This document shows, piece by piece, positions 36,415-45,864 of a stretch of DNA of 64,000 bases (the stretch's first letter is position 1; each line of letters begins with the position of its first letter). The translations under genes and the position numbers were made by a program. This DNA comes from Allobosea sp. 47.2.35 (GTDB taxonomy: Bacteria > Pseudomonadota > Alphaproteobacteria > Rhizobiales > Beijerinckiaceae): assembly GCF_024655635.1 (NCBI RefSeq), contig NZ_JANLGI010000005.1, positions 181,392 to 245,391 on the forward strand, in the 5' to 3' direction. A model generated the notes under the pieces. It searched no databases. It saw nothing but the letters and a program-made list of their open reading frames with translations, and was not told where the DNA came from.

Positions 36415-38153
36415 CACTGCTTCCACTTCTGCACACGGGTCTGGATGAGATGCGCCGCCAGCGAGGCCGCCAGGCAGATCACCAGGATCACCAGCGTGAT
36501 CGCGTTGGCGAACTGCATGAAGCCCTCGGACGCATAGCGGTAGGCGACCATGCTGAGCACCGGCGAGGTCGCGGTGAACAGCAGCACGACGAGCGACAGG
36601 TCCCGCACCATCTTGACGAAGACCAGGATCGCGCCGGCAAGCAGGCCGCGGATCGTCAGCGGGAAGATGATGAAGACAAGGCGGGTTAACAGCCCCGCCC
36701 CGGTCAGGCGGGCGCTCTCCTCGATATCGTTGGAGATCTGGCCGAGGACCGAGCGGCCCGACTGAACCGCATAGGGCAGGTTATGCGCCGTCGCCGCCAG
36801 CACCAGCAGGGCGAAGGTGCCATAGAGCGACGGCAGCGGCCCGATTGGGGCGCCGAACAGCGCGATATAGGCCGCGGCGAAGGCAATGCTGGGAACGAGC
36901 AGCGGCAGGAAGGCGAGCTGGCTGAGCACCGCCGCGAGCCAGGTCCCCTTGTTGCGGACGATCGTATAGGCCAGCGCCAGCCCGAGCAGCATGGTCGTGA
37001 GCGCCACCGTCAGGCCGAGCTTGAGCGTGTTCCACAAGGCCCCGACGATCATCGGGTTGCGGAACAGGCCGGCCTGACCCTGGGCGAGCGCGCCACCGCC
37101 CTCCCCGACCCAGAAATGCAGCGTCCAGTTCGAGAACAGCGCCCCGCCCTGCGGCGCGAGGCTCGACGCCGCCAGCACCAGCACCGGCAGGACCGAGGTC
37201 GCGAGCCCGATCACGAGCGCGATGGCGAAGAGCGGCCAGCGCCAGGCCCCGAGCGGAAAGCGCTTGATGCGCCCACCCTTGCCGGTGACAGTGGTGAAGG
37301 CCTTGCGGCCAGCGACGAGCCGATCGCTGAAGAACAGCAGCGCGGCTGAGACCGCGATCAGGAGCAGCGCCAGCACGAAGCCGCGCTCGGTCTCGCCAGT
37401 CTCGATCATCCCGAACAGCCGGGTGGAGAGCGTCTGCATCCTGACCGGCAGGCCGAGCAGGGCCGGCGCCGCGAAATTCGCCACCGCCCCGGCGAAGGTC
37501 AGCGAGGCCGCGGCGATCAGGGCGGGCGTCACCACCGGCAGGACGATGCCGAAGAAGATGCGCCCGCGCCTTGCCCCGGCAACCTGCCCGGCCTCGATCA
37601 GATCGGCACCGACCGAGCTGAGCGCGGCGGCGATGATCGTGTAGGCGAGCGAGAAATAATGCGCGATCAGGACGATCATGGTCGGCGCCAGCCCCCAGGC
37701 CAGCCAGTCCGGCACGTCGAAGCCGTTCGCCTGGAAGAAGCCGGGCGAGCCGCCAAGCCGCTCGTTGCGGAACAGGGTGCCCCAGGCCAGCGCACCGGCG
37801 AAGCTCGGGATCATGAACGGCAGGGTGGAGAGCGTCGCGACGAGGCCGCGTCCCGGCAGGTCGGTCAGCGTCACCAGCCAGGCGAGGAAGCCGCCGACGA
37901 GCAGGCAGCCGGCCGCCACGCCGAGACCGAGCAGCATCGTGGTGAGTAGCGGGCGCCACCAGAGATTGGCCGAAAGCGGGCTGGCGAGGACGGTCGTCCA
38001 GGCCTGGAGCCCGTCCGGCGTCAGCGTCGCCAGCAGGATCTTGACCAGCGGCGCCGCGACCAGAAGCGCGATCACCACGGAGAGGACGAGCGGCAGGACG
38101 CGGTTGGCGCGCAGCAGCGGCGCGCGCCCGGACACAAGCGCGAGTGAGGTCAT
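36414..38153 (-). CDS. ABC importer double permease, FbpB/AfuB-like
   Basis: The 579-residue inner-membrane protein contains two fused six-span permease units, each with an EAA-type loop (SVGADLIEAGQVAGARRGRI and SNDIEESARLTGAGLLTRLV). The start at 38153 was chosen because upstream open sequence has no family character. It lies 62 bases after the binding-protein stop, with a GC-rich stem-loop between them. Confidence 0.92.
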   Translation of the reverse strand: MTSLALVSGRAPLLRANRVLPLVLSVVIALLVAAPLVKILLATLTPDGLQAWTTVLASPLSANLWWRPLLTTMLLGLGVAAGCLLVGGFLAWLVTLTDLPGRGLVATLSTLPFMIPSFAGALAWGTLFRNERLGGSPGFFQANGFDVPDWLAWGLAPTMIVLIAHYFSLAYTIIAAALSSVGADLIEAGQVAGARRGRIFFGIVLPVVTPALIAAASLTFAGAVANFAAPALLGLPVRMQTLSTRLFGMIETGETERGFVLALLLIAVSAALLFFSDRLVAGRKAFTTVTGKGGRIKRFPLGAWRWPLFAIALVIGLATSVLPVLVLAASSLAPQGGALFSNWTLHFWVGEGGGALAQGQAGLFRNPMIVGALWNTLKLGLTVALTTMLLGLALAYTIVRNKGTWLAAVLSQLAFLPLLVPSIAFAAAYIALFGAPIGPLPSLYGTFALLVLAATAHNLPYAVQSGRSVLGQISNDIEESARLTGAGLLTRLVFIIFPLTIRGLLAGAILVFVKMVRDLSLVVLLFTATSPVLSMVAYRYASEGFMQFANAITLVILVICLAASLAAHLIQTRVQKWKQ

Positions 38154-38171
38154 GGCAGCGTTTCCCGGAGC

Positions 38172-38203
38172 GAGGCCGGCCTCTCCCGCGAGAGGGCCGG
38201 CTC
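38172..38203 (-). terminator. Intra-operon stem-loop between binding protein and permease genes
   Basis: GAGGCCGGCC with TCTC faces GAGAGGGCCGGCTC across a short CCGC loop, forming a long bulged hairpin. No U tract is present, so it probably tunes the ratio of binding protein to permease. Confidence 0.5.
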
Positions 38204-38215
38204 GCGGCGTCGGCG

Positions 38216-39346
38216 TTACTGGAGCGAGATGATGAGGTCGTTGATGCGCTTCCGCGCCGCGGCCGTCCGCGCCGGGTCGATGCGCCACGCCTTCAGCTTG
38301 TCGAGCGGGACGGAATCCGGATCGTCAGCGATCGTCTTGCGCGTGGCATAGTCGCCGGGAACGTTGAACGGCTCGAAAGCCGGGCCGCCGGTCGGCGAAT
38401 TGTCCCCGAACATGAAGTCGACCAGCAGGCGGGCAGCGGCCGGGTGCGGCGCCTTGCTCGCGATCGTCAGCACGGCCGGGAACAGGATGCCGTTGGCCGG
38501 CTCGACATTGTTCGCCACCTGCAGCGCCCAGCCTTCCTTCTTGTTGTCGCGCCGGTCGGAATAGGTGCTGAAGCCGACGGGCGGGTTCTTGCTGTTCTTG
38601 TCGCCGACGGCCTTGTTCACGAGGTCGCTGTTGGCGACCAGGATCAGATCGTTCTTGAACAGGGCGCGGATGAACTGCTCGCCGGCCCCCTTCAAATCCT
38701 TGTCAATGGCGATATCCTTGCCGAACTGGGCCTTGTAGGCCGCCGCCATCTCGTCCGGATGCAGGGCGATCTCGGTCATCAGGTCGAGCAATTCGCCGCG
38801 CTGCGCCGGATCGACCATCAGCACCTTGCCGCGCCATTGCGGGGTGGTGAGCTGCCAGAGATTGGTGACCGGCGAGCCGTTCGGATGCGCGGCCTCGTTA
38901 TACATCAGCACCTTGGTCGAGAGCCGGTGCACGAGCAACGGCGCCTTGTACGCGGCGTCGATCTCGCCCGCCACCCGCGGCGGCAGGTAGTTCTGGACCC
39001 GCCCCGCCTTGAGCAGCTTGTCGTAGACCACCGGCGTATCCGCCAGATAGAGCACGTCCACGGCATTCACGCCCGCCTGCTGCTCGGCCTCCAGCCGCGC
39101 GATCTGCTTGACCGAGCTCATGTCGAGACCGATCAGGTCGATGCCCGGATAAGCGGCCTCGAACGCCTTCTCGATGCGGGCGATCCGGCTCGACAGCGAG
39201 AAGATCGTCACGCTGCCTTCCTTGACCGCCTGGGCGACAAGCTGCTCGCGCGTCATCGTGTCGAGATTCTGCGCGATCGCGCCGCCTGCCGCCAGCAGCA
39301 TCGCCGGCAACAGCAGAGACCGCGCCAGTTTCGATAGGATCTGCAT
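38216..39346 (-). CDS. ABC importer solute-binding protein, FbpA/AfuA-like
   Basis: The 376-residue periplasmic protein has a signal peptide ending near GGAIA|Q and the FbpA-like opening VKEGSVTIFSLSSRIARIEKAFEAAYPGI. The family includes iron(III)-binding proteins and the hexose-phosphate-binding AfuA. The RpiR regulator upstream and the phosphatase at the operon end favour a phosphorylated ligand over iron; that is inference. Confidence 0.9.
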   Translation of the reverse strand: MQILSKLARSLLLPAMLLAAGGAIAQNLDTMTREQLVAQAVKEGSVTIFSLSSRIARIEKAFEAAYPGIDLIGLDMSSVKQIARLEAEQQAGVNAVDVLYLADTPVVYDKLLKAGRVQNYLPPRVAGEIDAAYKAPLLVHRLSTKVLMYNEAAHPNGSPVTNLWQLTTPQWRGKVLMVDPAQRGELLDLMTEIALHPDEMAAAYKAQFGKDIAIDKDLKGAGEQFIRALFKNDLILVANSDLVNKAVGDKNSKNPPVGFSTYSDRRDNKKEGWALQVANNVEPANGILFPAVLTIASKAPHPAAARLLVDFMFGDNSPTGGPAFEPFNVPGDYATRKTIADDPDSVPLDKLKAWRIDPARTAAARKRINDLIISLQ

Positions 39347-39371
39347 CCGTCCCTCCCATTTTATCGTTATG

Positions 39372-40208
39372 TCATTCGAATTCTGAGAACAGGTCCGCGA
39401 GCTTCTCGAGCCGGCCCATGATCGGATCCTGATGTCGTCCCGCGATCGTCATCAGGATGGCGTTGACGATCGCGAAGGGAATGGTGGGCGTCTGGAACTC
39501 GCTGCCGGAACGCCCGCGCGGGGCCGCCAGCAGGAGTTGCGCCTCCGGCTTCATCATCGGCCCGGCGAGGTCCGAGATGAGCAGCGTCGCGGCGCCCACC
39601 TGCGCGGCATGGCGCATCAGCGGCTCGTAGCTCGCAGGCTGCTTGCGGAAGGCCAGCGTCAGGACGACATCGTCGGCCTTGAGGCTGACCACGCGCTCCG
39701 CGATGTCGCGCCCGCGCCCGGACAAGGCGATCGCCGTCATGCCGAACCGGTCGAGGCGCCGTTGCAGGAAGCTCGCGACGGAGCGCGCATGGCCCTGCGC
39801 GAAGATGAAGACGCGCCCGGCCGCGAAAATCATGTCTGCCGCCTGGTCGATATCGGCCTGCGAGATGCAATGGCTGAGCTCGTTGAGCGCGGCGATCTCG
39901 GCGCCGATCAGGTCGGTGAGGAAATGTCCGTCCTCGACCTTGGCGACCGAGCGGCGCATGCGGTTGGCCGCGTCCTGCCCTTCCAAAACCTCGCGCTGGA
40001 GCTGGTTGCGCAGCTCCGGATAGCCCTTGTAGCCGAGCTTCTGCGCCAGCCGCGTCGCCGTCGCCTCATGGACCTGCGCCCGTTCAGCCAGCTGGATTCC
40101 GTTGAGATAGGCGGCTTCTGCCCGGTTCTCGAGCAGGGTGGTGACAAGCCGGCGATCGGCATCGGTCAGCTTGTCGGAATGCGACTTGATCCGCTCGAGG
40201 ATGCTCAT
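39372..40208 (-). CDS. MurR/RpiR-family transcriptional regulator
   Basis: The 278-residue protein has an N-terminal helix-turn-helix domain (YLNGIQLAERAQVHEATATRL) and a C-terminal SIS domain (FIFAQGHARSVASFLQRRL; VVLTLAFRKQPASYEP) that binds phosphosugars in this family. It is the first gene of the operon, 25 bases before the binding-protein gene. Two palindromic sites upstream are its likely operators. Confidence 0.92.
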   Translation of the reverse strand: MSILERIKSHSDKLTDADRRLVTTLLENRAEAAYLNGIQLAERAQVHEATATRLAQKLGYKGYPELRNQLQREVLEGQDAANRMRRSVAKVEDGHFLTDLIGAEIAALNELSHCISQADIDQAADMIFAAGRVFIFAQGHARSVASFLQRRLDRFGMTAIALSGRGRDIAERVVSLKADDVVLTLAFRKQPASYEPLMRHAAQVGAATLLISDLAGPMMKPEAQLLLAAPRGRSGSEFQTPTIPFAIVNAILMTIAGRHQDPIMGRLEKLADLFSEFE

Positions 40209-40211
40209 GGC

Positions 40212-40239
40212 TTTCCTGCAAAATCATTTGCATAGGAAA
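40212..40239. promoter_or_regulatory. Palindromic operator candidate 1 before the RpiR gene
   Basis: TTTCCT and AGGAAA flank GCAAA-ATCAT-TTTGC-like arms; the core reads CTGCAAAATCATTTGCAT. It shares the CTGCAA...TTGCA pattern with the site at 40292-40309. It lies directly before the RpiR start codon at 40208. Confidence 0.55.
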
Positions 40240-40291
40240 GCTAGATCACAAAATCCCCTGCCGTCAATGATAATTGTACCGAGACGTATCC

Positions 40292-40309
40292 CTGCAAAAA
40301 ACATTGCAG
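40292..40309. promoter_or_regulatory. Palindromic operator candidate 2 before the RpiR gene
   Basis: CTGCAA-AAAACA-TTGCAG is a perfect 6-base inverted repeat. With the related site about 76 bases away it suggests cooperative RpiR binding at the operon promoter. The rest of the 40209-40402 gap shows no gene. Confidence 0.55.
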
Positions 40310-40402
40310 AGAATAGGAGTACATACGGCTCCGCGCACCGCTGGCGAGAGCCATCGCATCTGGCGAATGGAGGCCGGAAAGAGTAGCGCGGGGACTAGCC
40401 CG

Positions 40403-41287
40403 TCAGCACCGCAGACTGGCGAGCCGCCCGATCCCCGCGGCCCTGACCGGGCCCTCGGAGGGGACATCGAACAGGGTATCGCGCAGCAATCGCCAGCTAT
40501 CCTCGTCCGGCGCGCAGAGGATGCCGCCGCTATGCGTCGTCGCATTGTAAGGCGAGCCATCGAAACGCGCCGCGAATCCGCCGGCCTCGCGATGGATCAG
40601 CCAGCCTGCGGCATGGTCCCATGGCATGATCTTGCCCTGCAGCAGGAAATGATAATGCCCGCCCGCGATCATCCGGTATTCGTGCGCGCCGCAGCGATAG
40701 CTCGGCGCCGCCCGTACCTTGGCGAGATTGGTCAGCAGGGTGGTCTTGACCGGCTCGGCCAGCTGGTTCCAGGCGACGCAGCCGACCATGTCGTGCAAGG
40801 GCGCTGCCTGCGCCACGCGGAGATCGTTTCGCCGGCCGTCGGCCGTCTCGATCCAGGCGCCCTCCCCCCGCAAGCCGATGGCGACGTCGTTGCCGATCGG
40901 ATCGAGAATGAACCCGGCGATCACCTCGCCCCGGTGGGCAACCCCGATGATGACGCCGAAGAGCGGCAGCCCGGCCGAGAAATTCTTGGTTCCGTCGATC
41001 GGATCGACGATGAACGCCAGCTCGGCCTCCGCCAGACGGTCGAGCAGCGCCGGATTGGCGGCGGTGGCCTCCTCACCGATCACCGCCGCGCCGGGAAAGC
41101 GCGCGCGCAGCATGGCCGTGATCGCGGTTTCGGCCGCCTCGTCGGCATCCGTCACGATGTCATGGATCGAGGTCTTGAACCGGATGGCGCCGGGCGACAG
41201 GTTGCGCCAGCTGGGCAAGATCTCGGTCCGTGCGACTTCGCGCATGATCTCGACGACGGAAAGGGCGTCGCCGCTGGAGAATTTCAT
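40403..41287 (-). CDS. Inositol monophosphatase-family phosphatase
   Basis: The 294-residue protein has the Mg-dependent phosphatase motifs of the IMPase family: VIGEEAT, DPIDGTKNF and the C-terminal WDHAAGWLIHREAGG. Members act on inositol, histidinol, sugar or adenosine phosphates. It follows the ABC ATPase by 42 bases and ends the LacI-controlled importer cluster, so it probably dephosphorylates the imported compound. Confidence 0.92.
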   Translation of the reverse strand: MKFSSGDALSVVEIMREVARTEILPSWRNLSPGAIRFKTSIHDIVTDADEAAETAITAMLRARFPGAAVIGEEATAANPALLDRLAEAELAFIVDPIDGTKNFSAGLPLFGVIIGVAHRGEVIAGFILDPIGNDVAIGLRGEGAWIETADGRRNDLRVAQAAPLHDMVGCVAWNQLAEPVKTTLLTNLAKVRAAPSYRCGAHEYRMIAGGHYHFLLQGKIMPWDHAAGWLIHREAGGFAARFDGSPYNATTHSGGILCAPDEDSWRLLRDTLFDVPSEGPVRAAGIGRLASLRC

Positions 41288-41329
41288 CGGAATTGTCCCG
41301 CTCTTGAGCCACCGCTGCCCATCGGTTGA

Positions 41330-42463
41330 TTAGCCCCCGGCCGCATGCCTGAGGTCCCGCGGCGCTGCCGGCCCGGACCTGCGGCACAAGCGCTGCTCCC
41401 GGTCGAAGACCAGGATGTGCTCGGGATTGAAGGCGACATGGACCTCACCCTGTCCGAAATCCCGCGCGAATTTCGGGATCAGGGCGGTGATGGGGTGCCC
41501 CATGACGGTCAGCGAGACGATCGTCTGCGCCCCCGTCGGCTGCACGATATCCACGGCGGCCGGGACCGAGCCGGGAACGGCCTTCGCGTGAACCTCGACA
41601 TGCTCGGGCCGGATCGCGAATGTCACCGGGCCTTCGATGTCATGGCCTTCGCCGAGCGGCACGCTGAAACCTGCGAACACAGCCCGGCGACCCTGCGCAT
41701 CATCGGCGATGTGGCCGGCGAGGATGTTGATCTTCGGGTCGCCGATGAACTCGGCGACGAAGAGGTTGGCCGGCTCGTGATATAGCTCGTGCGGCGTGCC
41801 CTGCTGCGCGATCACGCCGTCCTTCATCACGACGATCACGTCCGACATGGTCAGGGCCTCGACCTGATCATGGGTGACATAGATCGTCGTGGCGCCGAGA
41901 TGGGCGTGCAGCCGCTTCAGCTCCTTGCGCATCTCGGTGCGCAGCTTGGCATCGAGGTTCGACAGCGGCTCGTCCATCAGGAGGATCGCATTGCGTGCCG
42001 CGATCAGCCTTGCGACCGCGACACGTTGCTGCTGCCCGCCCGAAAGCTCGGAGGGGTAGCGATCTTCCAGTCCCCTCAGCTGCACCTTGTCGAGGGCGTC
42101 CTCGAGCCTGTTTCGCACCTCGGCCGCCGGCATGCGGGCCTCGGTCAGCGCGAGCGTGATGTTGCGGGCGACCTTCATGTGCGGCCACAGGGCGTAGCTC
42201 TGGAAGATGAAACCGAGTCCGCGCTTCTCAGGCGAGATGAAGACGCCCTCGGCGCTGGAATAGACCCGCCGCCCGCCCAGCGAAAGCGAGCCGGTCGAAG
42301 CCTGCTCCAGCCCGGCGATGATGCGCAGGGTCGTGGTCTTGCCGCAGCCCGAGGGCCCCAGCAATGTCACGAAGCTGCCTTTCGCGACATCGAGGTCGAG
42401 ACCCGGGATGGCCAGGTGCTTTCCGTAGGTCTTGGTGACGGACCTCAGTTGAATCTCGGTCAT
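41330..42463 (-). CDS. ABC importer ATP-binding protein, FbpC/AfuC-like
   Basis: The 377-residue ATPase has Walker A GPSGCGKTT, Q-loop FQSYALWPHM, signature LSGGQQQRVAVARL, Walker B ILLMDEPLSNLD and a TOBE-like C-terminus. It belongs to the same subfamily as the ATPase at 35311 and serves the permease and binding protein directly upstream. The C-terminal tail (REQRLCRRSGPAAP) is basic. Confidence 0.92.
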   Translation of the reverse strand: MTEIQLRSVTKTYGKHLAIPGLDLDVAKGSFVTLLGPSGCGKTTTLRIIAGLEQASTGSLSLGGRRVYSSAEGVFISPEKRGLGFIFQSYALWPHMKVARNITLALTEARMPAAEVRNRLEDALDKVQLRGLEDRYPSELSGGQQQRVAVARLIAARNAILLMDEPLSNLDAKLRTEMRKELKRLHAHLGATTIYVTHDQVEALTMSDVIVVMKDGVIAQQGTPHELYHEPANLFVAEFIGDPKINILAGHIADDAQGRRAVFAGFSVPLGEGHDIEGPVTFAIRPEHVEVHAKAVPGSVPAAVDIVQPTGAQTIVSLTVMGHPITALIPKFARDFGQGEVHVAFNPEHILVFDREQRLCRRSGPAAPRDLRHAAGG

Positions 42464-42493
42464 CGAGACCTCCCAGAATGAGCCGGGCCCATC

Positions 42494-43723
42494 TCAGTTC
42501 GCGCGCGAGAGCCAGAAATCGTTCAGCTTGGCGATGTTGTCGCGCACGAATTCCGGCGAAGCCTGCCACTTGGCCGCAGCCGGCCAGCGCTCGCCGTTCG
42601 GCGGCATCGGCATGTCCTTGCGCGGCGAGAACGAGCCGATCCGGAAGAAGGGCGCCATGCCTTGCAGCAGCTTGCCCGTCTCGCCGGTGCGGAACGGCGG
42701 CGTCAGCTTCGAATCCTTGTTGAGATCCTTCGATCCCATCATGAAGGCGATGAACAGCTTGGCCGCGTTCGGGTGCGGGGCCTGCCCGCCGATGGCGATG
42801 AAGTTCGGGTAGGTGACGATGCCCGACGGCACGAGGTCATAGGCGGCGACATTGACGTAGCCGTCCGTCTCGTTGCGCGGCAGATAGGCCATCGGCGCCA
42901 GCGTGATCGGCGGGTTCTTCTGGCCAGCCTTGCCCGAGGCCTCGGCAAGCTTGCCGCTGTTCGCCTGGATCACGACGTCGTTGGCGAGGATGCGATGCAG
43001 GAACTCGTATCCGGCATTCTCGACGCCCTTGGAAAGCTCGAGCTTCTTGCCGGCATAGGCCTCGTAGGCCTTGCTCAGCTCGTCGGAGCGCTCGATGAAG
43101 GCGGCCAGGGCCGTCGCCGTCGTGGCCGACCCGACCGGCGCCTTCATGATGAAGCGCCGCTTCCATTTGGGCTCGGTGAGCTCCCAGATGTTCTTGATCG
43201 GCGGCTCCGTGTTGGCAGCGCCGTTATAGGTGATCGCGAAGGCCTCGATGTTCTGCGTGAGCAAAGGCTCGCGATGCTTTTCGTCGATCCGGTCCTTCAG
43301 ATAGCCCGGAACGTAGTTGACGATGTTCCGGTCCGGCAACAGCTCGTAGACCATCTGCTGCGTGCCGCCTGAATAGACGACGTCGACGGCATGAATGCCG
43401 GCCTGATGCTCGCTGAGCACCTTTTCGATGGTTTTCTCGGAGCCGAGCGGGAACACCTGCACCTTGATCTCGGGATAGGCCTTGGCGAAGTCCTCGCCGG
43501 CGGCCGTCATCGTCGTCGCCGACGAATAGACCGTCAGCGCGCCCTCCTTCTTCGCAGCCGCGATGATCTCGTCCCAGTTGTCCTCGCCCTGATGGACGCC
43601 GAGCTTGGCCGCCTTCAGCCAAGCCTCGAATTTCGGCGAGTTCTGCGCCCAGGCCCCGGTGGCCGCGGCGGATGCCAGGCCGATCCCCAGCAGCAATGTC
43701 AGGTGCTTTGCTTTCAAACGCAT
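42494..43723 (-). CDS. ABC importer solute-binding protein, FbpA/AfuA-like
   Basis: The 409-residue protein has a signal peptide ending near TGAWA|Q and the segment IIAAAKKEGALTVYSSATTMTAAGEDFAKAYPEI shared by the FbpA/AfuA group, shown here only to mark the fold. It lies 47 bases after the double permease. Its ligand is not readable; the neighbouring IMPase-type phosphatase suggests an organophosphate. Confidence 0.88.
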   Translation of the reverse strand: MRLKAKHLTLLLGIGLASAAATGAWAQNSPKFEAWLKAAKLGVHQGEDNWDEIIAAAKKEGALTVYSSATTMTAAGEDFAKAYPEIKVQVFPLGSEKTIEKVLSEHQAGIHAVDVVYSGGTQQMVYELLPDRNIVNYVPGYLKDRIDEKHREPLLTQNIEAFAITYNGAANTEPPIKNIWELTEPKWKRRFIMKAPVGSATTATALAAFIERSDELSKAYEAYAGKKLELSKGVENAGYEFLHRILANDVVIQANSGKLAEASGKAGQKNPPITLAPMAYLPRNETDGYVNVAAYDLVPSGIVTYPNFIAIGGQAPHPNAAKLFIAFMMGSKDLNKDSKLTPPFRTGETGKLLQGMAPFFRIGSFSPRKDMPMPPNGERWPAAAKWQASPEFVRDNIAKLNDFWLSRAN

Positions 43724-43770
43724 GCCGGTTCTCCCCTTTTTCGGCGTTGAGTATCTGGTTTGGCGCGGGC

Positions 43771-45606
43771 TCAGATCACGTCGATCCTAGCCCTGCGCGC
43801 GATCGCGCGGGCGATGAAGTTGATCGCGATGACGAGCACCACGAGCAAGGTGGAGGCGACGCCGACCAGCTGATCGAGGCCGCCGATCTGGTAGTTGTAG
43901 ATCGCGCCGGCAAGCACGTTGGTCGACGGCGTGACCAGAAGGATGATCAGCGAGAGCTCGCGCATGACGCTGACGAAGGCGAGCAGCATGCCGGAGAACA
44001 GCCCGCTGGCCATGATCGGGATGACGATGTGCATCATTCGCTTGCTCCAGCCGATGCCCTGCACCTGCGCCGCCTCCTCCAGCGACCGGTCAAGCTGGAG
44101 CAGGGTCGAGATGCTGGTGCGCGTGATGATCGGCAGCATCTTCACCGTGCAGATCAGCACAAGCAGGGCGAAGGTGCCGTACAGCGCCGGCAGCGGGCCG
44201 ATCGGCCGGGCGAACAGGCCGATATAGATCGCGCCGAAGGCCATGGCCGGGAAGATGTAGGGCATGAAGGCGATCGTCTCGAGCGCCCGCGAGCCGAATG
44301 TTCCGCGTGTGCGGACCACGACATAGCTGATCAGGGCGCCGAAGAACCCGGCGCCGAGCGCCGTCATGAACGACAATCGCAGGCTGTTCCAGGTCGATGC
44401 GAGGATGTCGGCGTTGTCGACGAGCGACGGCTGGTTGATCGCCATGCCCTCGGAATTGCCGCCGATCCAGTAATAGAGCGTGAGGTTCGTCAGGTCGTAA
44501 TTGCCGGCCTGCTTGATCAGCGACTGCAGCACGAGCAGGCCGAGCGGGAAGACGACCGCAGCCAGGAGCAGAAGCCCGATCAGGATCAGGGCCGGCCACC
44601 GCCACGCGCCGAGCGGCGTGGTGCGGGTTCGGAAGCCCTTGCCCGTCAGGGTGACGAAGCTCTTGCGGACGCCGATCAGCCGCTGGTTGATATAGATGAA
44701 CAGGCCGGCGAGCAGCACGAGGACAAGGGCGAGCAGAAAGCCGTCGCCGATATTGCGCATCCCGATCGCGGCGTAGATCTGCGTAGGCAGGACATAGAAG
44801 CGCACCGGCATCCCGAGAACCGCCGGCGTGCCGAACGACCCCACGACGCGAATGAAGGTCATGACCACGGCCGAACCGATCGCAGGCAGAAGCAGCGGCA
44901 TCGTGATCATCATCAGCTGCTTGCGCCGGGACAGGCCGGCCATGGCGCCGGCTTCCTCCAGCTGGCTGTCGACATTGGCGATCGACGTCGAAACCGTGAG
45001 ATAGGCATAGACGTAATAGTGCAGCGACAGGCAGATCACGATCGGGACGGCGCCATAGGACAACCAGTCCGGCGGCTGGACGCCCGTCAGATAGGCGAAC
45101 ACGCCCGGCGAGCCGCCGATACGCTCGTTCTTGAAGAAGATCAGCCAGCCCAGCGCCATCACCCAGGACGGAAGCATGTAGGGGATCATCACGAGGCTGT
45201 GCAGCACACCGCGGAACGGGATATCGGTCCGCACCACCAGCCACGCCATCGTGCCGCCAAGCGCCAGGCAGACGACCGTCGCCGCGAACGCCGTGATCAG
45301 CGAGTTCAGGAACGGCTTGAAGAACAGCGCCATGGACAACGGGCTGTTGAACACGCGCTCATAGTGGAAGAACGTGAAGTCGCCGACCTTCGCGCCGCGC
45401 AGATAGGTCCGGTCATAGGGCTGGACGACCAGCGTCTCCCGGATCAGCTCGACAAGCGGCACGACGATCAGGGCAGCCAACGCCAGCGTCAGCGCAAAGC
45501 CCAGCCATCTCTCCACGGAAACCCGGGAAAGCCAGAAGCGCAGAGCAGTTGCCGCCGCCATCGTCCGGCCTGCGCCGCCCTGCGCCATCACTTGGCGATC
45601 GAGCAT
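43771..45606 (-). CDS. ABC importer double permease, FbpB/AfuB-like
   Basis: The 611-residue inner-membrane protein holds two fused six-span permease units with EAA-type loops (VDSQLEEAGAMAGLSRRKQL and LDRSLEEAAQVQGIGWSKRM). The ATG at 45606 follows a G-rich Shine-Dalgarno stretch (GGACGGGGGGAG). In this cluster the permease comes first, unlike the RpiR cluster. Two LacI-type operators lie upstream. Confidence 0.92.
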   Translation of the reverse strand: MLDRQVMAQGGAGRTMAAATALRFWLSRVSVERWLGFALTLALAALIVVPLVELIRETLVVQPYDRTYLRGAKVGDFTFFHYERVFNSPLSMALFFKPFLNSLITAFAATVVCLALGGTMAWLVVRTDIPFRGVLHSLVMIPYMLPSWVMALGWLIFFKNERIGGSPGVFAYLTGVQPPDWLSYGAVPIVICLSLHYYVYAYLTVSTSIANVDSQLEEAGAMAGLSRRKQLMMITMPLLLPAIGSAVVMTFIRVVGSFGTPAVLGMPVRFYVLPTQIYAAIGMRNIGDGFLLALVLVLLAGLFIYINQRLIGVRKSFVTLTGKGFRTRTTPLGAWRWPALILIGLLLLAAVVFPLGLLVLQSLIKQAGNYDLTNLTLYYWIGGNSEGMAINQPSLVDNADILASTWNSLRLSFMTALGAGFFGALISYVVVRTRGTFGSRALETIAFMPYIFPAMAFGAIYIGLFARPIGPLPALYGTFALLVLICTVKMLPIITRTSISTLLQLDRSLEEAAQVQGIGWSKRMMHIVIPIMASGLFSGMLLAFVSVMRELSLIILLVTPSTNVLAGAIYNYQIGGLDQLVGVASTLLVVLVIAINFIARAIARRARIDVI

Positions 45607-45668
45607 GCTCCCCCCGTCCCCTGTGTAACCGCGACCGATTGTTCCCCCGGCCGTCAGCCGGGAAACAA

Positions 45669-45682
45669 TGTACGCGGTTGCA
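45669..45682. promoter_or_regulatory. LacI-type operator, copy 1
   Basis: TGTACGCGGTTGCA fits the LacI/PurR pattern TGNANNC-GNNTNCA with a central CG. An identical copy stands at 45816-45829. This one is 63 bases before the permease start. Confidence 0.65.
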
Positions 45683-45815
45683 ATCACTGTCAATCACAGC
45701 GTGGAAACAACCCACAGAGGTCCCTCAATCTTCCAAAAAGAGGCAAAAAATGCCGCATTTTCTTCAACCTCCCAACAGTCCACGAGAAAATCAGCAGCAC
45801 ACGCGCATTTGCAGA

Positions 45816-45829
45816 TGTACGCGGTTGCA
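45816..45829. promoter_or_regulatory. LacI-type operator, copy 2
   Basis: The exact repeat of TGTACGCGGTTGCA, 147 bases from copy 1, lies close to the 3' end of the LacI gene. Paired operators of this type allow repression by DNA looping. The surrounding 45607-45864 gap is AT-richer than its flanks and holds no gene. Confidence 0.65.
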
Positions 45830-45864
45830 AAAAAGTGGGCGCGTTTGCCCGCAAGGATAGGCAA

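Noticed and set aside
38216..43723. Annotation of the two FbpABC-like systems as iron(III) importers
   Set aside because: The family also covers sugar phosphates and phosphonates; phosphosugar-type regulators and phosphatases here argue against naming iron as the ligand.
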